A stretch of DNA of 64,000 nt from Plutella xylostella. Taxonomy: Eukaryota; Arthropoda; Insecta; Lepidoptera; Plutellidae. The stretch lies in the NCBI RefSeq assembly GCF_932276165.1, contig NC_064004.1, forward strand, positions 3,730,001-3,794,000, written 5' to 3'. The position numbers and the translations under genes are program-made. The number at the start of each line of letters is the position of its first letter. The first letter of the stretch is position 1. Under the pieces are notes generated by a model. The model had not been told where the DNA came from. It made no database searches and worked only from the letters and a program-made list of their open reading frames with translations. Shown piece by piece: positions 28,036 through 38,968 of this stretch.

Positions 28036-31000
28036 CTGAGGAAAAAACATTATGTCACTATTTACAATGAAAAATACTATCTTTTAATCGGAATTAGGTA
28101 AGTATTATCATTTTATGCATTATTAATGGACCGTTACCTTGCCTTTATGGCTACAACAGTATAAAATGCATGGGGGAGCGTTTCAGGTAATGTGTATGAA
28201 GAAACAAAAATGTGTATGTAATTTTATTTCCACACTGAGTGTGCTATTCGTATAAGTCACATCCCATAGCCATACAACATCACCACCACTCTCGGTAGAG
28301 ATGGTAGAGAGTATAGTGTTATGTGCCCAACACTCAAGGAGTGTGTTATAATTCGTTTGTGAATTCAAATAATGATCGTGTGGGTAGTTGTCTTGTGTAT
28401 GTGTGTCTTGTTGTATGTGTGTCGTTTTTGTGTGCCAATATCTGCGTTTGTGTCATTTTATGTCTTTTCGTCTGTCACACGAGTGTAATGTTTGTCAACA
28501 TACATTCTCACTCCACTCGCTTTGTCTCCTCATGCGTGCCGTGCGCGGCGACGCACTCGTGCACGTTGTTGCGTTAAGCCGTCGCATTATAGCAATTTAT
28601 ACGAGATAAGATTGAGTTAAATGCTGCTTTGTGTGTTTTATGGTGTTTTAGTGCGTAAAAAGGTGTTTTGTGTGTTTTTTAGTCTGTTGTGTGTCTTTTA
28701 GTGTGTTATGTCTTTTAGTGTGTTTTGAGTCTTTTAGTGTGTTGTGTGTATTTTGGTGTATTGTGGGTCTTTTAGTGTGTTGTGTGTCTGAATAATATTT
28801 GCCGATATAAATTTCCGCTTCTCTCACTTTGTTTCCCCGTGTGTGCCGTGCGTGGCGGCGGCGTGGCGACGCACGGTCTGTCGCTTGGCGTACGTGACGC
28901 CGCAAGCGCCGCACGCGAACACGTGGCGCCATGTTATAGCAATTTATGCGAGATAAGATTGAGTTAAATGCTGCTTTGTGTGTTTTATGGTGTTTTTAGT
29001 GCGTAAAAAGGTGTGTTGTGTGTTTTTTAGTCTGTTGTGTGTCTTTTAGTGTGTTGTGTGTCTTTTAGTGTGTTTTGTGTCTTTTTGTGTGTGTTTCTTT
29101 TAGTGTGTTGTGTCTTTTAGTGTGTTGTGTGTCTTTTAGTGTGTCAAAAGATGTGAGTTGTTCCAATGTATGTCTTTCGTGTGCCATTACACGAGTGTAA
29201 TATTAACCGATATAAATTTCCCCTTCACTCACTTAGTTTCCCCCCCGTGGGTGCCGTGCGCGGCGGCGGCGTGGCGGCGCACGGTTTCTCGCTTGGCGTA
29301 CGTGACGCCACACGCTCCACACGCGAACACGTGGCGCCGCCGATGCACGCTGCCATGGTGGGCACGCATGTGCCCCACTGTGTGGAACGTGCGCGGGCAT
29401 TGGTCGCACTGGGGGTGAAAATATTACTGTTGTACAAGGGATAAAGATAAAGATAAAATACTCTTTATTGCACACAAACAGAAACAGTTTCACAAACATG
29501 GAAAAGAAAATAAATAGTACAATCGGCAGCCTTATTACTAAAAGTAATCTCTTCCAGACAACCACATTGAAAGGAAATATAAAGTATAAAGAAAGGGGTA
29601 ACGTGTGACAAGACAAGAGATAATACAGGGATTTTCAAAATCAACCCTTTTTGGCTTTTATTTTGTAGTTGGGTTGTAATATTTAGAAACTACACTACAC
29701 TAAACTATTTATACACCGTGTTGCAAAGGTTATCGGTATTAAGGCAAAAGGATGTCATTCAGAAGACCGTTGGTGCTTTGGCATGTGAAAAAATAGCAAA
29801 AAAGTCACAGAATTTGTAGGGCTTCGTAAATTTAAAGCTATTTTAGACGCTTTTTGAGTGCGGTGGTAGCTCAGTCTGGTAAGCGCCCGCTTGTCACGTA
29901 AGAGATGCGGGTTCGAATCCCGGCGCTGACATGTACCAATGAGTTCTTTTAATTTAAGTACAATGTATACTATCGCTCTTACGGTGAAGGAAAACAACGT
30001 GGTGAGGAATCCTGCGGTTCTACCTTTTTTGGCATAAGATTTATTTGCCTAATCTCGTATTGCATAGTAACGTTTGGTCAATGTCTCGTTACGCCGAAAA
30101 TCGTATGGCATAAATCTCGTTTAGTAAAAAGTTATTTCGCATAACATTGTTTAGCCTAATAATGGTATGGCCAAATCTTGAATAGCCTAATAATGCTATG
30201 GCATAGGTTTATACAAAGTAATAATATTCGTTTGGCTTTAACTTTGACGGAGCGTCTCCCTACATAGCGCAAACTGGTGCCTTGTATTGTTTCCGCTGTT
30301 TGGAAAACGCTCCGCTCCGCTTCGCTGCGCTCCGCTTTGGTTTTGATGAACATGTGCACCTAACACGCTCCTCCTCGCTTTGCTCGTCGTCGCACCTATT
30401 TTTAGGTTTCGATCCCATGGGGTTTGTAATAATTATATTGGTCGTTAACTTTCGAATTTTTGATCATACAATATCGTGATTTTCGGGATGTAGGAGAAAA
30501 ATACCACAATTTGTACATTTACTACATACTTAATATATTATTTACAAAGATAACATTAGGAGAAACAAGATTATACATAGGTATAGACGAACATAAATTT
30601 GAGCAAACGAAACTTAGGTGTTTAAAGATTGTGCCTAAAGAGTTTTAGACGAAACGAGCCTTATGCCACATAAGTCTTGGCAAAGTGATGGTTCGGCCAA
30701 AAAAGTTTAGACCATACGAGTTATGCGAAATGAGTTTTGGTCAATAAAGATTATGCCAGATGAGCGGAACCCGAATCCTGCATATATCTACAGGGTGTTG
30801 CAAAAAGGGTATAATAAGCCGAAACCTACATGTGCAGCATGGCATATCTAAGCCCGAAACTGAAATCAGAATTTGAAAATTCGCCAAAAAAAAAGTAATT
30901 CTCCATACTAAAAAGTCACGTGACGACGTATACCATGCTGCACATGTAGGTTTCGGCTTAGTATACCCTTTTTGCAACACCCTGTATATTATGTATGTAT

Positions 31001-33154
31001 TGAGAACGTAAATTTTGCTACTCAAAAGGCTTCTTCACACACTGACCTTAACACTCTTCTCCATATGCATCTTCCGATGCTGCACGAGGATGTTCCTCCG
31101 GCGGAAGGTGAGCCCGCACTGTTCGCACGAGAACGGCCGCTCGCCCGAGTGTAGGCGCAGATGCTCTATTAGCATGAAGCGCTTCGGAGACTGACGGAGA
31201 GAGAGAGAGATAATTACTGTACTGCCGTTGGGTTTAAAACGAAACTTGACAGATATTGTAGGCGTTTGAAAGCGCTAAACACCTTCTAAATACTGTCTAT
31301 AGTATGTTTGTAGTTTGTAGTAAGGCCCTAAAACACTAGAGAGAGAGGATAGCTAAGTAAAACACATTAGTGTAACTATTACAACTTTAGTAAAGGAAGT
31401 GCTATACGCTGCGCTGCCTGGTCCGTAAACACAACCATACCGCGATGTAGAACGGGCGTCGCTAACGCCATCTAGTGAGAAGCATAGTAAACATATTTTT
31501 TAAATAGCTGCTCGAGAACGGGCGCTCGCCCGAGTGCAGGCGCAGGTGCTCTATTAGCATGAAGCGCTTCGGAGACTAACGGAGAGAGAGAGAGAGAGAG
31601 AGAGTTAGTAAAACACTAGAATGAGAGAGAGAGAAGCGTAGATAAATGATTAACTCTTTAGTGTAGGGTCCACGATTTTATCAATTATCCGCTTCGGCGA
31701 CTACCCGGGAGACACAGAGAGAGATTAAAATACTGGAGAGAGAGAGCTTCTAGATAGATAGAATACTTACACTTTATTTCTACACCAAAAAAGAATAATA
31801 AAATGAACAAGTTGTAAGTTGATTAGATTGATTATTATCGCGATCATAAAAGCGATATCTGCCAGACGACCTTACTTGCAACTAGACACTGGAGAGACAC
31901 TGAGATAGTTAAACACTAGAGAGACAGATAAAGGTAACTAAGGCCGAGGCCCCATTAGTGCGTTACGTCCCAAAAAAAATTGGCAGTTCACTCAGGCTCA
32001 ATTTTATTAACAGCAAAAGAAGTGTTATAGGCTGATCGGTAAAAACAACTGCATTAACATCAATTTTTGAACTTGTTAAGAAAAAAACATCACATTCTTA
32101 CCCTAGGTGTCCCGAGAGGCAAAATCATATCCTACGCCGACGACACTGCGCTACTCTTTTCGGCTGACACCTGGGAAGAAGCTTTCAGAGAAGCACAAAA
32201 AGGCTTTAATACAATCAACAGCTGGCTTAGTCGAAATCTGCTCTCATTAAATGTTGATAAGACAAAGTACATGGCATTCTCAATACGCCACTCTGGCCAA
32301 CCTTCAACTGACTACAACATTATCTCCCATACTTGTTTACCGGGCTCAGTTGACTGCTCTTGTCAATGTTTGGAACGCACTCAATGCATTAAATATCTTG
32401 GAGTCCTAATTGACAGTAACTTATCATTTAAACCGCATATTGACCTTTTGACCTCTAGAATTAGAAAACTCATGTGCCTTATATAAATAAATAAATAAAC
32501 TCATCTTCATATTTAAAACACTTAGACATGTCGTGGAACCCACAAAGCTCAAACAAATATATTATGCCCTATGTCAGTCTTTAATTAGTTATTGCATTAG
32601 CTCTTGGGGAGGTGCTTCTAAAACAAATCTAAAAAGTGTTGAAGTAGCCCAACGCGCTATATTAAAGGTAGCCACTTTTAGACCTTCTCGTTACCCGACG
32701 ATTCTTCTTTACAAATACTGTGAAGTACTAACTGTCCGCCAATTGTTTCTGCTCAAGATTTTAACCAAGCAACATAGGCAGCTCATATATAGCCCCTTAA
32801 TTCTAAACAGGCGCAGAAAACATAACATTTGTATAATTAGACGCTATAACACTGTTTTTATTCGTAGATTCTTTTGTTTTTTGGGACCATTTGTGTACAA
32901 CAAATTCAATAAAATAAAATTCATATACAATATGAATAATTTGGCATGCAAAAGAGAGATCACAAAATGGCTACTATCTCTCTCCTACGCTGAGACTGAG
33001 AACTTATTAACTGTTTTGCAGTAAGTAATGTTTATTTCTGTTTGTGTAGAAATCCATTTATTTTTAAGTACTTATTTAAATCTATTCTTACAACTTTGTG
33101 AACTGAGAGCTTGTTTTTCTATATGTACACGAATAAATATATATATAAATATAG

Positions 33155-33210
<56 letters not shown>

Positions 33211-36200
33211 GTGTGTTATGTATATGTTAGCCTAACTACTTTAACTATTGTGTTTAATTAACTATCACATAGAACAACGCGGACTCGGGTGTACCCTCGG
33301 GAAGCGCCATAGCGATCTTTCTTGATACAAAAAAGTCTGCCAATTTTTGCGGGGGGAAATTTTACCGTTTACCATGATTATGTCTCATGGGATATATCAT
33401 TATGAGTTTTAATTCCCAGCAATAAGGGTTACGTGAAGTGACATTTAATAATGAACACAGTGTCTTCATTTTTCTTGCCAATGGATGTAACAATTATCGA
33501 TAAGTGTTATCGATGAATTTGAGAACATGGGTTAGAAATACTAATTTCAAATTAATTAGGTACAGTTAAATTTAATTAGGAATGATTAATAAACGAAGTC
33601 ACCCGCTTTTTGCTGTACATTTATACTCACGTGATAAGTCGCGAGCCGTATCGCCGTTTTTGAATGAGTACAATGCACTGAAGTTGTCGAGTAAGTGGGC
33701 AACCCGACGGTCAGATGCTTTCAAGCCGCCCCTTCGGGCGGCCTCTGACTAGGCTTAACGACTGCTGCCGAAGCAGCAACCGGGACCCACGGCTTAACGT
33801 CCCGTCCGAAGCACGGAAGCGTCCAGAAAAGAACCATTTGAAATCGGTAACTCATGCTGTACCTACCAATGGCTGACCGTGTCAGTTGTTGCTTAACCTC
33901 AGTGATCAGTTACGATTACTGAAGCCAATTCGACTACGGACGCTTCCCAACTATGACCTTTTTTGTCGATTAATACATATCTACATACCGGTACATCACT
34001 ATTGCATTTTTTTGACATTGGTTGCTAGGAAACAGCTTATAACAATAAACCATGACCAAATCTGTGATCAAATCCGGAATCAGAATATTCTATGAATTGA
34101 AGCTGTCATTTTAGTATGTAAACAAATCATTTTCTATGAAACGAACGCTTTGCCAACTAGATTGAGTCTAGTGAAAATTGAGACTGCAACTAGTTTTTAT
34201 AAATCGGTGGGCCTTTCTGGCCTACCACCCCGCCAGAGGGGAACGTCTGCCTATTTCGTCTCCAGACCATTCATACTCAATGAACTATCATTATGAACTT
34301 CATTATTAGTAAGACAAAACCATAGAGTATTTTAATTATAGGGTCTGGGCGCTGCGAGCTGAAATACAGGTTTTACCTAGTTCGGCAGCAGATGCTACTT
34401 ACTAAAGTTAAGTTACAAATTCTGAAATATTTACAAATTGTCTTAGTTATTAAGGTGTAAAAATTGTATGCTTTTATGGAAATAAAGAATGTTTATGTTA
34501 ATCTTTTTTCGATTTTGTATGTTGAATATCTTATACTAAGTGCCAATTTCTCCATTCTCGGTTAGAGCATAACCAGGGAGTAGTGGTTAACTTTTGACAC
34601 ATCTGTCATGAATTTTATATGGAGATGACGTTTAATTTATAAATCAATCCCTGTCGGTTAGATAACCGACAATGGAGAAATTGGCACTAAAGGCGCAGTA
34701 AATAACACTAACCTTAAAATCGCAGTGTTCACACTGCATATAGGTCCCGGTGTTGTGTTTCAGCACCAGATGTATATTCAGGTGATCAACGGTCGTGTAG
34801 CCTTTGCCACAATTCTGGAAATGAGAAGTAATTTTATGTATATTGTATACCTAAGTAATAATCTCAGAAATATCAGTTTTTAGTGTTTTTACACTTTTAT
34901 TAACTTATACATTCTTATTACTGGGTATTGGGAGTTAAACTGCCGGCTAAACTAAGTAAGTTCGCATAGATGAGTCAGTTCAGAGGCTCAACTATGAGAT
35001 GTAGGTATAAGAGGGTGTGAAATATGACAGTTTTGGAAATATACTTTCCAAATAAAATACTTCACATTATTGGCCCATATTTGTGCCATAACTATTATAT
35101 TTGAATGTCTTACCTCACAGATGTACTTGTAACCAGTATGCATTTGCATATGATTAAGATATGTGTTTTTGTTGGACAACACTTTATCGCATAATTCACA
35201 TTTATGAGGTTTCATTCTTCCTTTCTTAGGTTGTGGGGTGGTGTGACCCATTTCACTTTTTACTCTTCCTTCTATTACTCTGGTATCATTAGTTTTAACA
35301 TCAACACCTACATTTGAAGGATCTCTTTTCTTAATAGTAACAGTTTCATTTAATGGTTTAGCTAAATCACCAGTATCAGCTAACACCTCTAAAGCATCCA
35401 ATATATCTTCAACACATTCATTTTTTGTTGGGTCTTTATTAGGTGAACATTTAATTCGTATACCATTGTGTCCCTTTTCTGTCTTCACTTTTTCTGTTTT
35501 AATTTTGGTTAGGAATTTTGTAGTTTCTGCACTCTGTAGATCAGAAACATGTTCCAGTTCATCTAATAAGGCATCATAATTTTCTATTTTGACTGTTATG
35601 TTTTTAATATCGTCTTTATCTCTTTCATCATTATCATCATCATCTTTAGGGCGCCCTGTATTTGTGTCTTCATCATCTGAATTCCACACATCACTACTAT
35701 CAGAGCTGTCATTATCCTTTCCACTGTTTATATTTTTATCTGCATGGTTGATAACATCTTTATTAAAACCTTTAACCATTGCCCATGAATGTTTAACAAT
35801 TTCTTGTTTAATTTTATCTTTTTTTTGGCTTTTTGCAATGGTAGTAAGTGTTTTGTGTGTTTCCTCACATTTTATTTTAAACCTGATGGCTTGCTTGAGT
35901 ATAAATAGGCAATCCTGGCACATATTTGTTGGTAGATGGTCGGTTGGATGTATCTGAAAGTGAAAAGGATAGCATAGCATTGATTTGAAGACATGGAATA
36001 ATCTTATGATGAGTAATAAACAAACTTTATGCTAATGTCAAGCTTAAGGCATAGTTTCACAATAGTATAATAGTTATAATAGTTAGATCACTAACACCCC
36101 TGGTCATCTAAAATAAAATTATACACCATGTCCTTCTTAAATTCTGGATAGATGTGTCAAAATTCAAGAACTAATCCCTTGCTATGATGTAATGACGTGG

Positions 36201-36914
36201 TGTTAATGATCTAACAGAGTATAGTGAAGGTGAACCTGGGACTAAAGGTATTGTGCCTTGATTTGTTTTGACAGAGTGTACAGACAGAAAGAGAAAGGCA
36301 TGGATTTAAAGCTAAGTTGTTTTGTATTAATAATATGATATATATATGTGGGGACATCTCACACACGGCCATCCAACCCCAAGCTAGGCAGATCCTGTGT
36401 TATGGGTGTCGGACAGCTGATATATCTACACAAATACATAGATAGATACATACTAAATATAAATATCAACACCCAAGACCGAGTACAAATATCTGTCTTT
36501 AAACAAACAATATATATATATTGGTGATGTGTATTTTGTTAGTAAAAAAACAATGTGTCTATGTCTTAAGTCGACATTAGCTTAAAGCTCCTTTATCTAA
36601 CTCGGCATTAGTGTATCAGTGACAAAGACTAGAGCTGGTCTAGGGATTTGTCACTTATCAAAGGATCGCAGTCAGAATAGCGTAGAAATGGACTTATGTG
36701 AGTACAGACTAGTGGAGAGGGGTATGCCTAAGCTGATAAAAGGATATTACCAAGCATAAACACTCACAGTTACTTTAGCAAATGTCAATACCGCGATCCC
36801 ATAACAACTTAGTACTTTGGCGTTGTTTTTCTGAAATAACGACACCATATCGCGTTTGTTTGCACTTAAGCATATTCGGCAGATAGTATTGAAGGCTGCC
36901 TCGCGGTTTTCCAT
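27990..36914 (-). CDS. ZAD C2H2 zinc-finger protein, complete, six exons (ZF-A)
   Basis: Exons, in transcription order: 36914-36768, 35953-35114, 34814-34713, 31190-31047, 29408-29233, 28035-27990. All junctions are GT-AG and in phase; the total is 484 codons plus TGA. The N-terminal ZAD has CRICL at residues 12-16 and a second Cys pair (CQDC) just after the first intron, giving the four zinc ligands of this insect-specific dimerisation domain. A long acidic, Asp/Ser-rich linker follows. Then come six C2H2 fingers, opening CELC, CENC, CEHC, CEQC, CDQC and CGAC. The C-terminus is IIRINRNDPNFPEQ. ZAD proteins are usually DNA-binding regulators or chromatin architectural factors. I cannot name an orthologue. 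Confidence 0.9.
28360..29230. repeat. Decayed tandem copies of ZF-A exon 5 region
   Basis: Two copies of the exon 5 3' half plus donor (about 28803-28935 and 28505-28580, coding on the - strand) are separated by runs of tgtgtcttttagtgtgttgt-like sequence. They lack the first finger, and the far copy is the more degraded. Confidence 0.7.
29233..29408 (-). CDS. ZF-A exon 5, fingers 5-6
   Basis: It begins CDQCPRTFHTVGHMRAHH in phase 0 after exon 4 and continues with the finger CGACGVTYAKRETVRRH, ending GGETK across the junction. Donor gtgagt. Decayed copies of its 3' part lie at about 28803-28935 and 28505-28580. Confidence 0.85.
29858..30005 (+). mobile_element. tRNA-derived SINE, family 2
   Basis: The head ggtagctcagtctggtaagc with B box ggttcgaatcc is followed by a short body shared with 13266-13400. 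It is a SINE rather than a tRNA gene because the body matches and the 3' half of a cloverleaf is not followed by a terminator. Confidence 0.7.
30015..30772. mobile_element. Mutator-like non-autonomous element, second member
   Basis: Flanked by a 9-bp direct repeat gaatcctgc (30006-30014 and 30773-30781). Ends are inverted, GGTTC...GGCATAA. The arms consist of degenerate phrases around ggcataa or gcctaat; the core has the same GC-rich segment (gctccgctccgcttcgctgc) as the element at 13945-14789. Confidence 0.7.
30791..30984. mobile_element. MITE with cagggtgttgcaaaa ends
   Basis: The ends cagggtgttgcaaaaagggt and its complement are inverted, TA on each side. A shorter relative is at 59926-60068. 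Confidence 0.8.
31047..31190 (-). CDS. ZF-A exon 4, fingers 3-4
   Basis: 48 codons, starting SPKRFMLIEHLRLHSGERPF and then CEQCGLTFRRRNILVQH. Acceptor cgtcag, donor gtcagt. The 5' half with its acceptor is duplicated at 31513-31587. Confidence 0.9.
31513..31587 (-). repeat. Partial duplicate of ZF-A exon 4 acceptor half
   Basis: The segment matches 31128-31202, covering the intron end, the acceptor and about 60 coding bases, with a few changes (acceptor gttag instead of gtcag). It stops before the zinc finger is complete, so it cannot encode a working module. Confidence 0.85.
32067..33024 (+). pseudogene. Non-LTR retrotransposon reverse transcriptase remnant
   Basis: The first reading frame carries the RT catalytic motif YADDTALLF and downstream WLSRNLLSLNVDKTKYM and KYLGVLIDS, as in CR1- or Jockey-type LINEs. 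An AAAT expansion near 32485 breaks the frame; the second part (from about 32533) contains LISYCISSWGGA and VAQRAILKVATF. The 5' end, including any endonuclease, is absent. Dead, truncated copy. Confidence 0.75.
33159..33215. repeat. (GT)n microsatellite
   Basis: An almost pure GT run, likely variable in length. Confidence 0.9.
33268..34282 (+). mobile_element. 1.02-kb DNA element with 8-bp target duplication, copy 1
   Basis: Flanked by aactatca (33260-33267 and 34283-34290). It starts CATAGAACAACGCGGACT and ends TTCATACTCAATG. There is no transposase. The reverse complement of the same element is at 42827-43845. The superfamily is unclear; an 8-bp duplication fits P, hAT or Merlin. Confidence 0.8.
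34536..34690. mobile_element. Foldback MITE in ZF-A intron
   Basis: The ends agtgccaatttctccatt and its complement are inverted. Confidence 0.75.
34713..34814 (-). CDS. ZF-A exon 3, fingers 2-3
   Basis: 34 codons. NCGKGYTTVDHLNIHLVLKH completes finger 2 and CEHCDFK starts finger 3. Acceptor tttccag, donor gttagt. Confidence 0.9.
35114..35953 (-). CDS. ZF-A exon 2, rest of ZAD, linker, first finger
   Basis: It has 280 codons, phase 0, and starts IHPTDHLPTNMCQDC. The middle is low-complexity acidic with many Asp and Lys. It ends with the finger beginning CELCDKVLSNKNTYLNHM and the start of the next (YICE). Acceptor is ctttcag, donor gtaaga. Confidence 0.92.
36082..36215. mobile_element. Foldback MITE
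   Basis: The ends gttagatcactaacacc and its inexact complement flank about 100 bp of non-coding sequence in the first ZF-A intron. Confidence 0.55.
36343..36512 (-). mobile_element. SINE family 1, truncated, reverse
   Basis: It carries the body of the SINE at 11255-11507 in reverse but lacks the tRNA head. Confidence 0.7.
36768..36914 (-). CDS. ZF-A exon 1, start of ZAD
   Basis: Begins ATG at 36914 (MENREAAFNTICRICLSANK) and ends AKVT at donor gtgagt. It has 49 codons, phase 0. The upstream region is divergent from the Cys-tail gene at 38969. Confidence 0.9.
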
Positions 36915-37187
36915 CGTTTCCTAAACTAAACTGTTAAATAAGTACACAACAAGTACACTCCAATAAATTGTTGTGTTGAAAAATTGAAATAAAATGACTA
37001 TTTGACTAAAATAAATGCTCAAATCAACCATAAATCAACTGTCAGTCACAGTGAGGCTTAACTGTCAATGTCAAAGCACTGTCAAGCCTATCACTTGTCT
37101 TGTCTCCAAATTACACTGTTGCATAGTAGATCTCAGTGTTATGCTCAAGTTCTGAAAGAAACCATATCCTGTGATTCCTTATCCTTA

Positions 37188-38668
37188 GGCCGTGGCCACA
37201 GCTTTCAGCGGTGCGGGATGAGGTGCGGCGTGAGGGGCGGCGGGCGGTGCGGATTGCGGTGGTATGCCACAGCTCGACCAGTTGCGACCGCGGCGTCAAC
37301 GCGCGTTAAAAACAAAATTATTTGTTTTGGTCGCGCGTCGGCTAGTCTGTCCACTTGATGCCGCCGCGCGCGCCGCTTTGAGCTGTGGCCGCCTCGATAC
37401 TCTCTAGCAGTGGCGGCTGCACCTTAAGTGCGCCCGTGCAACGCACTACCATTTAAAAACCTTCTAAATATGTAGCTTCCTTCTTCCTATACCATACTAG
37501 ACTAGGTAGGTACGTCTAAAGAAAACTTCACAAAAATACCAATATAACAACCGTAATACCTACCCTAAACAGAAATTACATAAATCATTCGAACGTTACG
37601 AGTTAAATTAAATCGAGCTGGCCTATTTTGATTTCTACTGCGAAAGAATTAGATCTTATTTTTGCTTGAACAAAAACGGCCTCGTGCGCTCGGATTGTCG
37701 CACGGAGCGAGCTCCTACACATAGTATGAAACAGGATGGAAATCGCCCGGCGCGTGAGACGGAAGATGCTCAGTACAAACTGTATGCAGTTCTAGGATAA
37801 ATTCGTGCGCCGCACGCGACCGGAAATTGCCGAAATCATACGAATGACGCCACGGGACTCGGGATCGGGAGGCGCGGGCGGTGGCCTTGACCGGTGGCGT
37901 GACCTACGAACGATGCACTTGTCATGTCATTGTCGCAGTTTCACCTTTCGCGCGCGAATACGTAATTAATTTGTTACTCTTATTACTTATTAACTAAGAA
38001 AGTAGTAAATATTTCGTGAGTGTATATGTGTGTGTGTGAGTGAAAATGAGTGCAAAATACAATATGGACTTCATAAAAAGCAATAGGACATTTCAAAATA
38101 GACTGGACATTAAATCTGCTGTGGGCCGCCTCGGCCTTTTCTCATCTTGAAACAGGAGTGCAAAACAAAAAAATAAACTTATACCTGAATTTTTAAAAGT
38201 GAAATGTACAATAAAAAGAAATGGTTATGTGGATGTGAGACTAAATGCTTTATTTTGCTTTCCGTGTGTTGTTTTCGTTTCGGCGGAGAGGCAATTTCGC
38301 GTCAAAAAAGGAACGCAGAATGGATTTAAAATATACATAAGGTAAAATATACTTATAATTTTTTTACTTTCAATTGTAATAGGTACCTAATCTATTTTTC
38401 TTCCAAAATTTACTAAACCCATAAAGTGCACCACCGGGTATCTGAGGCACCAGCCGCCACTGCTCTCTAGTACATTTGTTTCGCTCGCACACCGCGCCGC
38501 CCGCCGCCGCCGCGCCAGTCAACCCGCGCCGCTAGCCGCGCCGCATTTCGCGCCGCGGCTAGCTGTGGCATACTTCGTACGTTGTCTAGCGTTTGTTTTC
38601 GGCGCTCACCGCTAGCCGCGCCGCTCGCCGCGCCGCACGCCGCGCCGCAATTGGCTGTGGCCAGGGGG
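37188..38668. mobile_element. Harbinger-like element (TTA target) with hAT inside
   Basis: Flanked by TTA on both sides (37185-37187, 38669-38671). The inverted ends contain tggccacagc. It interrupts a repeat whose unbroken copy lies in reverse at about 27636-27800, showing the empty site. The inner flanks are very GC-rich (gccgcgccgc runs). A 3-bp TTA duplication fits PIF/Harbinger. No transposase. Confidence 0.75.
37408..38462. mobile_element. hAT non-autonomous element nested in the Harbinger-like element
   Basis: An exact 8-bp duplication ctctctag (37400-37407, 38463-38470) flanks it; its ends are CAGTGGCGGCTG and the complement. No transposase ORF is visible. Confidence 0.8.
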
Positions 38669-38968
38669 TTAAAATGTTGTTACTTGTTGTCGTATGACGG
38701 TACGCCCGTGTCCACGTTGTTCTATGTGTTTATGTGTGTGGTGAGTTCCGTATTCTAAAGTAAAGTCCTTATTCTAAGGAAAAGGAAGTCCGTGAGAAAA
38801 AACTTCTTTCTCAGTCAACAAATAGGTAAAAATCTCAGACTACCAGTAAAAATGATCTTCTGTCAGGCTTCTTTTGACATTGATCTTGCATGATTTCGGC
38901 GTTAAATTCTGGTGTTTTATAATTTTCCAAAATGCCCATAAGTTAATGATAAAAAAATCGTAAGTGTG

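Noticed and set aside
33028..33261. ORF over the GT run
   Set aside because: It is the translation of a microsatellite (CVCVCV).
34988..35980. A 330-codon reading frame as a stand-alone gene
   Set aside because: Its ends run past good splice sites; residues 1-9 and the last part are intronic, and the real exon (35114-35953) joins others in phase.
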